Shown piece by piece: positions 7,713 through 14,857 of a DNA stretch of 64,000 nt. A program made the position numbers and the translations under genes. This DNA is from an uncultured Porphyromonadaceae bacterium (GTDB taxonomy: Bacteria; Bacteroidota; Bacteroidia; Bacteroidales; Muribaculaceae), in the NCBI GenBank assembly GCA_902493335.1, contig CABUPJ010000004.1:1-64000 (forward strand). Direction: 5' to 3'. Below the pieces are notes generated by a model. The model saw only the letters and a program-made list of their open reading frames with translations, had not been told where the DNA came from and searched no databases. Each line of letters starts with the position of its first letter. Within the stretch, counting starts at the first letter, position 1.

Positions 7713-8582
7713 ATGAAAAAAAAATTATTAGTCGGATTGGTCGCATTATTAGGCTTTGCGGCATGTAATTCCGGCAAGAATGAAGAAGAGATGGCCGAAC
7801 AGGCGCGTGCAGAAGCAACCAAACAGGAGCTTGAAACTGCTGTAGCAGACCGTGACCAACTACTGAGCCTTGTTAATGAGATTAATACGGGTATGGAGCA
7901 GATCAAACAGCTTGAAAATATTCTCACTGTAACAAATAATATACCCGGAGAGACCACAGGACAGCGCGAGCAGATACAAAACGACATAGCAGCCATACAA
8001 AAGGCTCTACAGGAAAGACGTGTGAAGCTTGCAGAGCTTGAGAAAAAACTCGACAGCTCAAATCTCACAAACAACAACCTTCGCAAAACAATTGCAAGCC
8101 TCCGCAGTCAGATTGACAGTCAGGCAAAAGAAATCGAGACTCTCAAGAGTAATCTCGGTGAGGCTAACGAACGTATCGGCCAGCTTGACGCAACTGTCGA
8201 TTCGCTCAATACAACAGTCAATGATGTCGCCAGCGAACGAGATCTCGCGCAGCAGGAGAGTATTGAGCTTGCTAACGAACTCAATACATGCTATTATGTA
8301 ATCGCGACCAAGTCGGAGCTGAAAGACCATAAAATTATAGAAACAGGCTTCCTTCGCAAGACTAAGCTGATGAAAGGCGATTTTGATCAGAATTTCTTCA
8401 CTACAGCTGACAAACGAGTGCTGACAAGTATTGCATTGCACTCGAATAAGGCTGAGGTTATGACAAATCAACCCAAGGCTTCATACAATATTGAAGATAA
8501 CAACGGTCAGAAGATACTCAAAATTACAAATCCCGATTTATTCTGGAGTTTAGGAAACTATTTGGTGATAAAGATCGATTGA
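7713..8582 (+). CDS. Coiled-coil lipoprotein
   Basis: I do not recognise a characterised family. The 289-residue product starts with a lipoprotein signal (MKKKLLVGL, lipobox GFAAC at about residues 15-19). A long helical coiled coil follows (about 25-190), made of Leu/Asn/Gln/Glu heptads with SLRSQIDSQAKEIETLKSNL-type segments, and then a compact C-terminal region (about 195-289) with alternating beta character. The in-frame extension upstream of 7713 overlaps rsmI and is not needed. Transcription probably reads in from rsmI (13-base gap) and ends at the hairpin just downstream. It may be a periplasmic spacer or tether; that is a guess. Confidence 0.83.
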   Translation: MKKKLLVGLVALLGFAACNSGKNEEEMAEQARAEATKQELETAVADRDQLLSLVNEINTGMEQIKQLENILTVTNNIPGETTGQREQIQNDIAAIQKALQERRVKLAELEKKLDSSNLTNNNLRKTIASLRSQIDSQAKEIETLKSNLGEANERIGQLDATVDSLNTTVNDVASERDLAQQESIELANELNTCYYVIATKSELKDHKIIETGFLRKTKLMKGDFDQNFFTTADKRVLTSIALHSNKAEVMTNQPKASYNIEDNNGQKILKITNPDLFWSLGNYLVIKID

Positions 8583-8602
8583 TTTAAACGACATCAATGA
8601 TA

Positions 8603-8639
8603 AGGGCGCTCCCGTTTTAAGGAGCGCCCTTTGTTTTTT
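8603..8639 (+). terminator. Terminator after the coiled-coil lipoprotein gene
   Basis: Perfect 10-bp stem (8603-8612 with 8621-8630), 8-base loop, then a T-run (8631-8639). It lies between convergent genes and ends the dacB-to-lipoprotein run. Confidence 0.9.
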
Positions 8640-8642
8640 CAG

Positions 8643-9188
8643 TTATTTGTTTGTAGGGAAGAATGTCTCAAAGCTGTTGTCGCTATAGAAAATCATTATC
8701 GACTGCACTTTTCGTATATTATCGCCGGCAGAGGCACGACTTGAAATTAGATTGTCAAGATCTGCATCGCGAGGACTCGTATCGCCCGAGGGTTTTGATA
8801 TTTTTGGGTCAGAAATATCGTTGTCAGGGCTGTAAAAATTATTTGAACGTTTTTCGGCGTCAATAAATAAACTGTCGTTATCGCCCGCAATATCTTTTAT
8901 ATCAGAGAATAATGAGCCTGAAGAACCCTGATTCGGGTCGTTTTTAGCCTCTGAGATTTGAATATTTTCAGTTGTCTCCATATCCCCGTCGCCAAAAAGA
9001 AGCCACACGACGTTAAGTGCAGGATAGGCGTCATGAATCTTTGTGATAAGTTCATTGCTTACCTTTTTATTCCGCCCGTTCAAAAGTTGGGACAGAGTAG
9101 GGCGCGGTATCGAGGCAGTGTCTGCAAACTGCGAACTTGCGATACCGAGGTGTTCGATATAGAGTTTTAAGCGGTCGACAATGTCCAT
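8643..9188 (-). CDS. XRE-family transcriptional regulator
   Basis: A 181-residue DNA-binding protein. Residues about 5-55 form a Cro/CI-type helix-turn-helix (LGIASSQFADTASIPRPTLS, then QLLNGRNKKVSNELITKI), followed by the AYPALNVVWLLFGDGDM segment common in Bacteroidetes XRE proteins. The rest is a long, polar, Ser/Asp/Asn-rich tail with no visible domain, ending in a short hydrophobic SIMIFYSDNSFETFF stretch. It stands alone. Its promoter overlaps a TTTACA-N2-TGTAA dyad, so it probably represses itself. The absence of an obvious target gene in the kilobase upstream is odd. Confidence 0.86.
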   Translation of the reverse strand: MDIVDRLKLYIEHLGIASSQFADTASIPRPTLSQLLNGRNKKVSNELITKIHDAYPALNVVWLLFGDGDMETTENIQISEAKNDPNQGSSGSLFSDIKDIAGDNDSLFIDAEKRSNNFYSPDNDISDPKISKPSGDTSPRDADLDNLISSRASAGDNIRKVQSIMIFYSDNSFETFFPTNK

Positions 9189-9226
9189 TTATCAATAATT
9201 TGAATTTTTAAAATCTAAATTTAGGG

Positions 9227-9261
9227 TTTACAAATGTAATAAGAAAAATTGTAAATTCAAA
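9227..9261 (-). promoter_or_regulatory. XRE gene promoter with overlapping operator-like dyad
   Basis: On the minus strand, -33 TTTG (9261-9258), 19 bases and -7 TACATTTG (9238-9231) give a near-consensus promoter. The -7 box lies inside the dyad TTTACA-AA-TGTAA (9227-9239). A repressor bound there would block the promoter, which fits autoregulation by the adjacent XRE protein. Confidence 0.65.
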
Positions 9262-9291
9262 ATTTGCAAAATCAAATAAATTTATTGCAAA

Positions 9292-9333
9292 TGTAAACAC
9301 ATAGCTGAGGTGTGAGCTGTTTACACTTGTAAA
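9292..9333. promoter_or_regulatory. Second TTTACA/TGTAAA dyad cluster
   Basis: TTTACA-CT-TGTAAA (9320-9333) is a perfect 6-bp dyad with a 2-base centre, like the one over the XRE promoter 93 bases away. An overlapping larger dyad pairs TGTAAAC (9292-9298) with GTTTACA (9319-9325) and AGCT with AGCT inside. These are candidate extra operators for the same regulator. Confidence 0.5.
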
Positions 9334-10194
9334 TTACTTCTACTACATATTTAAATACAGTATATAATTAGCTGATATAATGTTGTTTGCAATTTAAATA
9401 TAGGCGCGTTTGCTTGTATGGGGTTGGCAGAAATCGAATACCTGTATCGTAACTTTAGATTGTGCAGTCTAATGGGTATGAAATTGAGCTGATTACTGAT
9501 AATGTTAAATAATATAACTGGGATAAATCGGCGTATTTACTACTGTAAATACTTACGGTTTGTGTTTAAAGAATCGGCCGACACAATTAGAAATCACGAT
9601 GATGATTACAAATTCGACCAGAGTACACGAGGTGTTAAACGTAAATTTATTTATTATTTACAATTGAAAATAGTAGTACATTAAGTGTATGCCATTCGCA
9701 ATTGTAACTATCTCGAATTTAATCACAAGTTTGCATTGCTCTGTGAGGCTATGTAGATTCATGTTTGTTGGCTGAGGAGAGTTTTGTTTCCCTCTAATCG
9801 TTTGCCCGAGTATCTAATGTGAATGTCGCGGGTCCGGAGATATTTGTTACGTTTGGCACATAATTATTGAGGAGTTTGCATAGTCTAAAATTCCCATATC
9901 TGATAGGTTTTTATGGATAGACAATAATTACATAATATATATTATGTTAAATTATACATGCCGGATAAAGCTCCTCTCTCTTCTCATCCGGTCAAACTCC
10001 TTAATTTGGCTCTTATCTTCCGATTGCAGTCTTGGATGTGGAATAATGTTAGACTGCAAACAAGCTCCTTCGACAGTACTTTCCCAAAGAAACGGATTCA
10101 GGTTAAACTTAATCGAAGACCACTGGAAAAACTAAACTTTTTCTTCTCCTCTGAAACAGATATTCAAACACATCATTAGAATCTATAGCCAATA

Positions 10195-10226
10195 TTTGTC
10201 GGTCGAATTATTTGTGAGTATTTTTG
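10195..10226 (+). promoter_or_regulatory. menA promoter
   Basis: TTTG (10195-10198), 20 bases, TATTTTTG (10219-10226): a full Bacteroidetes promoter. Transcription should start near 10232, giving a leader of only about 13 bases before the menA ATG. Confidence 0.8.
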
Positions 10227-10244
10227 CAATATAATTGAGTCGTT

Positions 10245-11123
10245 ATGTCAGGTAAGATTAATTCATGGATCGAAGCGACCAGACTGAGGACAATCCCGGT
10301 TTCGATTGCCGGTGTTCTGACTTCGATCGGATATGCTGTATATGATAATAGATTCTATTGGCTGCCGGCTGTGCTCTGTCTGCTTTTTGCTGTGCTGGCT
10401 CAAGTTGCATCGAATTTCGCCAATGAGTATTATGACTTCAAACGCGGGTTTGACAAAGTCGGCCGCGAGGGGCCGCGCAGGTCTGTAACAGAGGGTGATA
10501 TTTCGCCCAAGGCAATGAAAACAGCCACGTTTGTGACACTGGGAGTGGCCTGTCTTGTCGGACTTTCTCTGACTTACTGGGGCGGTCTTTGGCTGATAGC
10601 GGTCGGCGTATTGATTGCTTTGGGCGTGTTGGCTTACAGTACAGGCCCCTACCCGTTATCACACCATTGCCTTGGCGAGGTTGCGGTTATCGTATTTTTT
10701 GGTATAACGCCGGTCAATCTTACATACTATATTCAAACCGGATGCTGGTCGTCGGACGTTATGATGGCGTCGATCGCAATAGGCCTGATGGGTGCAAATG
10801 TCATAATTGTGAATAATTACAGAGACATAGAGGATGACAGGGCTGTGGGAAAGAAAACATTGACGGTCGTTACGGGCCTTAAGTTCAGCCGGTTGCTCTA
10901 TCTCGTCAACGGACTGGCCGCAATTGCTTTGGTCGGTCAGATATGGTTGACCTGCCGCCGAATATGGCTGATTATACCTATTATATATATAGCGGGACAT
11001 ATCGCGCTGTTTATCAAAATTTCACATCTTAAAGGCCGCGCGCTGAATAAAATGCTCGGTATGACAGCCATGCTGATGTTTTTTTATTCGCTCGGATTCC
11101 TTATGATGTGTCTGTCGGACTGA
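10245..11123 (+). CDS. menA: 1,4-dihydroxy-2-naphthoate polyprenyltransferase
   Basis: Inner-membrane prenyltransferase of menaquinone synthesis; it attaches the isoprenoid chain to 1,4-dihydroxy-2-naphthoate to give demethylmenaquinone. The 292-residue product has about eight to nine membrane helices. The first Asp-rich motif is N60-E-Y-Y-D64 with D70 nearby, and the second is in NYRDIEDD (about 190-197), both facing the Mg-diphosphate site of UbiA-type enzymes. It is followed 27 bases later by pyrK. PyrD of the quinone-independent class is beside it, so the pairing is not metabolic in an obvious way. Confidence 0.93.
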   Translation: MSGKINSWIEATRLRTIPVSIAGVLTSIGYAVYDNRFYWLPAVLCLLFAVLAQVASNFANEYYDFKRGFDKVGREGPRRSVTEGDISPKAMKTATFVTLGVACLVGLSLTYWGGLWLIAVGVLIALGVLAYSTGPYPLSHHCLGEVAVIVFFGITPVNLTYYIQTGCWSSDVMMASIAIGLMGANVIIVNNYRDIEDDRAVGKKTLTVVTGLKFSRLLYLVNGLAAIALVGQIWLTCRRIWLIIPIIYIAGHIALFIKISHLKGRALNKMLGMTAMLMFFYSLGFLMMCLSD

Positions 11124-11150
11124 AATAATCTATTTTAAATATCTTATAAT

Positions 11151-11915
11151 ATGACCAAATATCAATTAGACATGACGGTCGTCGCCAACGATGTGGCGGG
11201 AAGCTATCATCTTCTAAAGCTGACTCCGGCAGACGGAAGGCCACTGCCTGAAATGGTAGCCGGACAGTTTGTCGAGGTGGATGTTCCTGATTCGAAGACT
11301 ACATTTCTGCGAAGGCCTATCTCTATCAATAACATCGACTGCACAGACAATACGCTGTGGCTTCTTGTCAGAAATGCCGGAGCCGGCACAGCCGCTTTGT
11401 GCTGTATCGAGACCGGTGCGGTTGTGAATATAGTTGCCCCGCTGGGCAATGGCTTTTCGGTGAATGCTGTAAGACCGCTGCTTATCGGCGGAGGTGTCGG
11501 CATTGCTCCGCTGCTTTATCTCGCGAGGAAATACAATGAGAATAATGTGCGCCCTACTCTCATTCTCGGTGCCCGTAGCAAAGGTGATCTGGCTTTGATT
11601 GATGAATTCAGAGCTGTCGGAGATGTCTGCTTTACGACAGAAGACGGCTCGCTTGGAGTCAAGGGTTTCGTGACGATGAGCGATGCGTTCACAGCAGATC
11701 ATGATCTGGTGCAATGCTGTGGTCCGATGCCTATGATGAAGGCTGTGGCCGAACGCGCTCGTGTGCTGGGTGTCGAATGTGAGGTGTCGCTTGAGAATAT
11801 GATGGCATGTGGTCTTGGCGCGTGTCTCTGCTGTGTCGAAAAGGATAACAAGGGGCATAACGTATGCGTATGCTCGGAAGGCCCTGTTTTTAATATCAAT
11901 CGTTTATCATGGTAA
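11151..11915 (+). CDS. pyrK: Dihydroorotate dehydrogenase electron-transfer subunit
   Basis: The FAD/[2Fe-2S] partner of class 1B dihydroorotate dehydrogenase; it passes electrons from PyrD to NAD+. In the 254-residue product the N-terminal FAD domain has FLRRPISI, the NAD domain has GGGVGIAPLL, and the C-terminal cluster-binding region has the cysteines of MACGLGACLCC followed by a fourth Cys before EGPVF. Length and order are normal. The stop lies inside the start of pyrD (seven-base overlap), as expected for two subunits made in equal amounts. Confidence 0.95.
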   Translation: MTKYQLDMTVVANDVAGSYHLLKLTPADGRPLPEMVAGQFVEVDVPDSKTTFLRRPISINNIDCTDNTLWLLVRNAGAGTAALCCIETGAVVNIVAPLGNGFSVNAVRPLLIGGGVGIAPLLYLARKYNENNVRPTLILGARSKGDLALIDEFRAVGDVCFTTEDGSLGVKGFVTMSDAFTADHDLVQCCGPMPMMKAVAERARVLGVECEVSLENMMACGLGACLCCVEKDNKGHNVCVCSEGPVFNINRLSW

Positions 11916-12814
11916 ACTTAAATGTAAATCTCGGCCGATTACAATTGGCAAATCCCGTACTGACGGCTTCGGGTACATTCGGCTACGGACGTGAGTTTTC
12001 AGACTTCATAGACCTGAACGAGCTTGGCGGCTTTATCGTGAAAGGCACTACACTCGAGCCACGTGAAGGCAACCCCTACCCCCGCATGGCTGAAACACCG
12101 TCGGGGATGCTTAATGCCGTGGGGCTTCAGAATAAAGGTGTGGATTATTTTATCGAAAACATATATCCGCAAATCGCGGGCTGCAAATCGCAGGTGATTG
12201 TCAATGTCTCCGGCGCAAAAATCGAAGATTATGTGGCTGTCTGCGAGAAACTCGCACCGCTTGACAAGATTGAGGCCATAGAGGTCAATATCTCTTGCCC
12301 TAACGTGAAGCAGGGCGGCATGGCATACGGTACGACGACTGATGGTGCAGCCGAAGTGACAGCAGCTACCCGAAGGGCATGGCCGAGACACCTTATGGTC
12401 AAACTGTCGCCCAATGTCACTTCAATCACAGACATTGCCAAAGCTGTCGAAGGCGAGGGCGCAGACAGTGTATCGCTTATCAACACCATGCTCGGCATGG
12501 CTATCGATGTCGAGCGCCGCAGGCCTATGCTGTCGACTGTCACAGGCGGTCTGTCGGGCCCGGCGGTGCGTCCGGTGGCCGTGCGTATGGTATGGCAGGT
12601 CGCAAAGGCTGTAGACATTCCTGTAGTCGGCCTGGGCGGCATCATGACCGGGCGTGACGCGCTTGAATTCATCATGGCCGGCGCCACAGCCGTGGAAGTA
12701 GGTACAGCCAACTTTATCAATCCGTCGGTAACAGTCAGAATAATAAATGAAATCAGAGATTACTGTGAACGTCACAATATCTCTGACATAAACGAGCTAA
12801 GGGGAATAATATAG
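11909..12814 (+). CDS. pyrD: Dihydroorotate dehydrogenase, class 1B catalytic subunit
   Basis: FMN enzyme oxidising dihydroorotate to orotate in pyrimidine synthesis, in complex with PyrK. The 301 residues form a TIM barrel with the FMN segment TASGTFGYG near the N-terminus, VKGTTLEPREGNP, the active-site loop EVNISCPNVKQGG carrying the class-1B cysteine, and the phosphate-binding GLGGIMTGRDALEF near the end. It overlaps pyrK and is probably transcribed with menA and pyrK. No classic terminator follows before the convergent gene at 12826, but a large hairpin lies inside that gene. Confidence 0.95.
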   Translation: MVNLNVNLGRLQLANPVLTASGTFGYGREFSDFIDLNELGGFIVKGTTLEPREGNPYPRMAETPSGMLNAVGLQNKGVDYFIENIYPQIAGCKSQVIVNVSGAKIEDYVAVCEKLAPLDKIEAIEVNISCPNVKQGGMAYGTTTDGAAEVTAATRRAWPRHLMVKLSPNVTSITDIAKAVEGEGADSVSLINTMLGMAIDVERRRPMLSTVTGGLSGPAVRPVAVRMVWQVAKAVDIPVVGLGGIMTGRDALEFIMAGATAVEVGTANFINPSVTVRIINEIRDYCERHNISDINELRGII

Positions 12815-12825
12815 GAACGAACCTC

Positions 12826-13050
12826 CTATTTATCAGTCAACGTGAGCGACAGAGGCTTCCCGTCATGATAAAGACGGCACACTCCATCGCTCACGTTTAC
12901 TTTTATAGTTCCCGCGACGAAAACCGTGGCTTCGGTCTCGCCATCGAACGGATGAATTTCAAAATTTTTACGGTCGTCTGAAACAGTCAATACGGCCAGT
13001 TTATATTCGCTGTCGGCTGTAATGATTCTATGGGCGAGAAAGCGTTTCAT
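12826..13050 (-). CDS. Small hypothetical protein (74 aa)
   Basis: I cannot name the family. The 74 residues look like a small beta-rich domain: MKRFLAHRII, then alternating strands, ending LSLTLTDK. No signal peptide or membrane segment is seen. It starts five bases after the DUF4296 lipoprotein stop, so it is the last gene of the ileS-dksA-lspA run. Its 3' half is unusual in carrying a perfect 11-bp inverted repeat (12839-12849 and 12887-12897). Confidence 0.7.
   Translation of the reverse strand: MKRFLAHRIITADSEYKLAVLTVSDDRKNFEIHPFDGETEATVFVAGTIKVNVSDGVCRLYHDGKPLSLTLTDK
12839..12907 (+). terminator. Hairpin inside the 74-aa gene, possible pyrD terminator
   Basis: Perfect 11-base arms (12839-12849, 12887-12897) enclose a second stem, CCGTC/GACGG (12860-12864, 12873-12877). 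On the plus strand a T-rich stretch follows. It could stop transcripts from pyrD coming the other way while also being coding sequence. Confidence 0.5.
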
Positions 13051-13055
13051 CGTTG

Positions 13056-13838
13056 TCAGTCTCTGTCGGCCTCAAGTTTCTTCTGGCGATATCTCTGGCT
13101 GTATTTCTCGGGGGCGAAACGGTTTCTGACAAGCATGACGCTGTCAACCCATATAGATGATGAGGCTTTTGGAGAAGCGACAAGATATCCGGCGATGTGT
13201 TCGACCTGTCTGCTCGAATCGGTATAGAATGACAGTTCTTTCCATCCGTCGCCAATGACGTCGGCCATCTGATATTCTATGTTTTTGTCGGCATAGTTGA
13301 CGGCAATGACCCATTTGGTATTCTCGGGGTTATTGTAGAATTTGGCACGCCATGTATAGTAGTCGCCTTTTTCCATGTTATCGTCTTTATCAAGACCAAA
13401 TGTAAGGAACGGCGAGGGCATCCTGTCGTTGATTTTAAGGAACTGCGCCCCACCCCATACGTCGACAGAGTCGCCGGCTATCGATACCATTTCGGCCTTA
13501 ATGCGGTTGCCGGTTTCAGATATCCGTCGGTCGAGAATCTCAATCGTCTTCTCGTATACGGCCATATACTCTGTGATGTTATGGCCATACCAGTAGAACG
13601 ATGTGTCGATTTTTGCCTGATCGACGCCATGTTTTTCGTAGATTGACTGCTTGAGCAGCTGCTTCAAAGAGTCGTTGTAGTAGGTCGAGCGATTGACTTC
13701 TATGACAGATTCGCCGATGTGGATGTCGGCCATCAGTTCGGCCATTTCGTCAGGCTGAATGACATATGAAGGCACTTTGCTGCAACCGGCGGTCACGCAC
13801 AACAAGGGCAGAATGATATGAGCGCGTTTTAATTTCAT
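13056..13838 (-). CDS. DUF4296 lipoprotein
   Basis: A 260-residue lipoprotein (signal MKLKRAHIILPLLCV, lipobox TAGC at about 16-19) of a Bacteroidetes family with unknown function. The DUF4296 part spans about 28-115 (EMAELMADIHIGESVIE, then YEKHGVDQAKIDTSFYWY). The C-terminal part (about 125-260) looks like a beta-sandwich, carbohydrate-binding-like region with many aromatic residues. Its ATG overlaps the lspA stop by four bases, so this lipoprotein is coupled to the lipoprotein signal peptidase. Confidence 0.85.
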   Translation of the reverse strand: MKLKRAHIILPLLCVTAGCSKVPSYVIQPDEMAELMADIHIGESVIEVNRSTYYNDSLKQLLKQSIYEKHGVDQAKIDTSFYWYGHNITEYMAVYEKTIEILDRRISETGNRIKAEMVSIAGDSVDVWGGAQFLKINDRMPSPFLTFGLDKDDNMEKGDYYTWRAKFYNNPENTKWVIAVNYADKNIEYQMADVIGDGWKELSFYTDSSRQVEHIAGYLVASPKASSSIWVDSVMLVRNRFAPEKYSQRYRQKKLEADRD

Positions 13839-14476
13839 TCATCAATTTTCTCTTCAATGTGCTTCTCTGATCCGCCAAGATATTTTGAGTAAAAGAGGAT
13901 CAAAACCACCATACCGACAGATATGGCGGCGTCGGCAAAGTTAAAAACGGGATCAAAGAACGAGAATGACCGTCCGCCGAGCCAAGGCATCCAGTCGGGC
14001 CACTCGAAAGAAAACAGCGGGAAATAGAACATGTCGACAACCAGTCCATGGAACAGCGAGGAATATCCTTCGCCCCACGGGACGAAAGACGCAACCTCAG
14101 GGGGATAAGGATTGTTGAATATCTCACCGTAGAAAAGGCAGTCGATGATGTTTCCGGCGGCGCCGGCTGTCACAAGGCTGAGGCATACCAGCAAGCCAAC
14201 CGGATATTTGCGGCCATTGTCTTTGCACAAGCGGTATAGTACCCATATCAGACCTGCGACGGCGACGACTCTGAAAAGCGACAGAAACAGTTTGCTGCCG
14301 AATTCCATGCCGAACGCCATGCCGTTGTTCTGGACGAAACGGAGGTGAAACCAAGGCAATACCTCGATGTCCTCCCCCCAGAACATATGGGTCTTGACCC
14401 ATATCTTTATGAGTTGGTCAATAATCAGCACGGCCAGAACTATCAGTACGGCCAGCCACGCTCTCGAATGTTTCAT
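13835..14476 (-). CDS. lspA: Lipoprotein signal peptidase (SPase II)
   Basis: Inner-membrane aspartic protease that removes signal peptides from prolipoproteins. The 213 residues have four membrane helices. The catalytic aspartates are in NIIDCLFYGE and FNFADAAISVG. A roughly 40-residue insertion with FHGLVVDMFYFPLFSF and several Trp lies between them, as I recall for Bacteroidetes LspA. I chose the ATG at 14476 (MKHSRAW), seven bases after the dksA-like stop. An in-frame ATG at 14500 would overlap that gene. Confidence 0.93.
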   Translation of the reverse strand: MKHSRAWLAVLIVLAVLIIDQLIKIWVKTHMFWGEDIEVLPWFHLRFVQNNGMAFGMEFGSKLFLSLFRVVAVAGLIWVLYRLCKDNGRKYPVGLLVCLSLVTAGAAGNIIDCLFYGEIFNNPYPPEVASFVPWGEGYSSLFHGLVVDMFYFPLFSFEWPDWMPWLGGRSFSFFDPVFNFADAAISVGMVVLILFYSKYLGGSEKHIEEKIDE

Positions 14477-14483
14477 CACAAGA

Positions 14484-14852
14484 TTATTTCTTGGCATCAA
14501 TGCTCAGGGTTGCGTGTGGAACGGCTCTGAGGCGTTCTTTAGGAATCAGCTTGCCTGTGACGCGGCAGATACCGTATGTCTTGTTCTCGATACGCACCAA
14601 AGCCGCCTGAAGGTGGCTGATGAACGATCGCTGACGTTCGGCCAGACGGGCCATATCCTCGCGGTCACGGGTCGATGCGCCTTCTTCAAGCACTTTGAAT
14701 GTAGGCGATGTGTCGGCGATATCATTGCCGTAGCTGTTGCGCAGAGACGCGGTCAGGTTGTCGTACTCTTTCTGCGCCTTGTCAAGCTTGGCAAGTATGA
14801 TTTCTTTGAACTCCTGAAGCTCTTCGTCTGAATATCGTGTCTTTTCTGTCAT
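14484..14852 (-). CDS. DksA/TraR-like protein with degenerate zinc finger
   Basis: A 122-residue protein with the coiled-coil N-terminal half (about 1-85, acidic tip region near DTSPTFKVLEEG) and a C-terminal DksA-type finger (YGICRVTGKLIPKERLRAVP, about 94-113). Real DksA proteins bind the RNA polymerase secondary channel and act with ppGpp. Here only one of the four zinc cysteines remains (in YGIC); the others are replaced by Gly/Leu/Pro/His. I recall the same replacement in other Bacteroidetes members, so it is likely a family trait, not decay. It sits between ileS (5 bases) and lspA (7 bases). Confidence 0.86.
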   Translation of the reverse strand: MTEKTRYSDEELQEFKEIILAKLDKAQKEYDNLTASLRNSYGNDIADTSPTFKVLEEGASTRDREDMARLAERQRSFISHLQAALVRIENKTYGICRVTGKLIPKERLRAVPHATLSIDAKK

Positions 14853-14857
14853 GAAGT

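Larger units (their letters stand above)
9189..10194. other. AT-rich region without a convincing gene
   Basis: About 1 kb between the divergent XRE regulator and menA. The first 150 bases hold the XRE promoter and dyads. Beyond that I see only short open frames (60-73 codons) with no start signal, family resemblance or codon bias like the neighbours. A small inverted pair CCGGAT/ATCCGG (9961-9966, 9986-9991) is present. It could be decayed coding DNA or an undetected small RNA. Confidence 0.6.

Noticed and set aside
9406..9480. A segment slightly reminiscent of a tRNA T-arm (TTCGAT on the minus strand)
   Set aside because: No acceptor or anticodon stems can be formed around it.
9502..10179. 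Short frames of 60-73 codons in the AT-rich gap
   Set aside because: Low-complexity, no start signal, no resemblance to known families and no codon bias like the neighbours.
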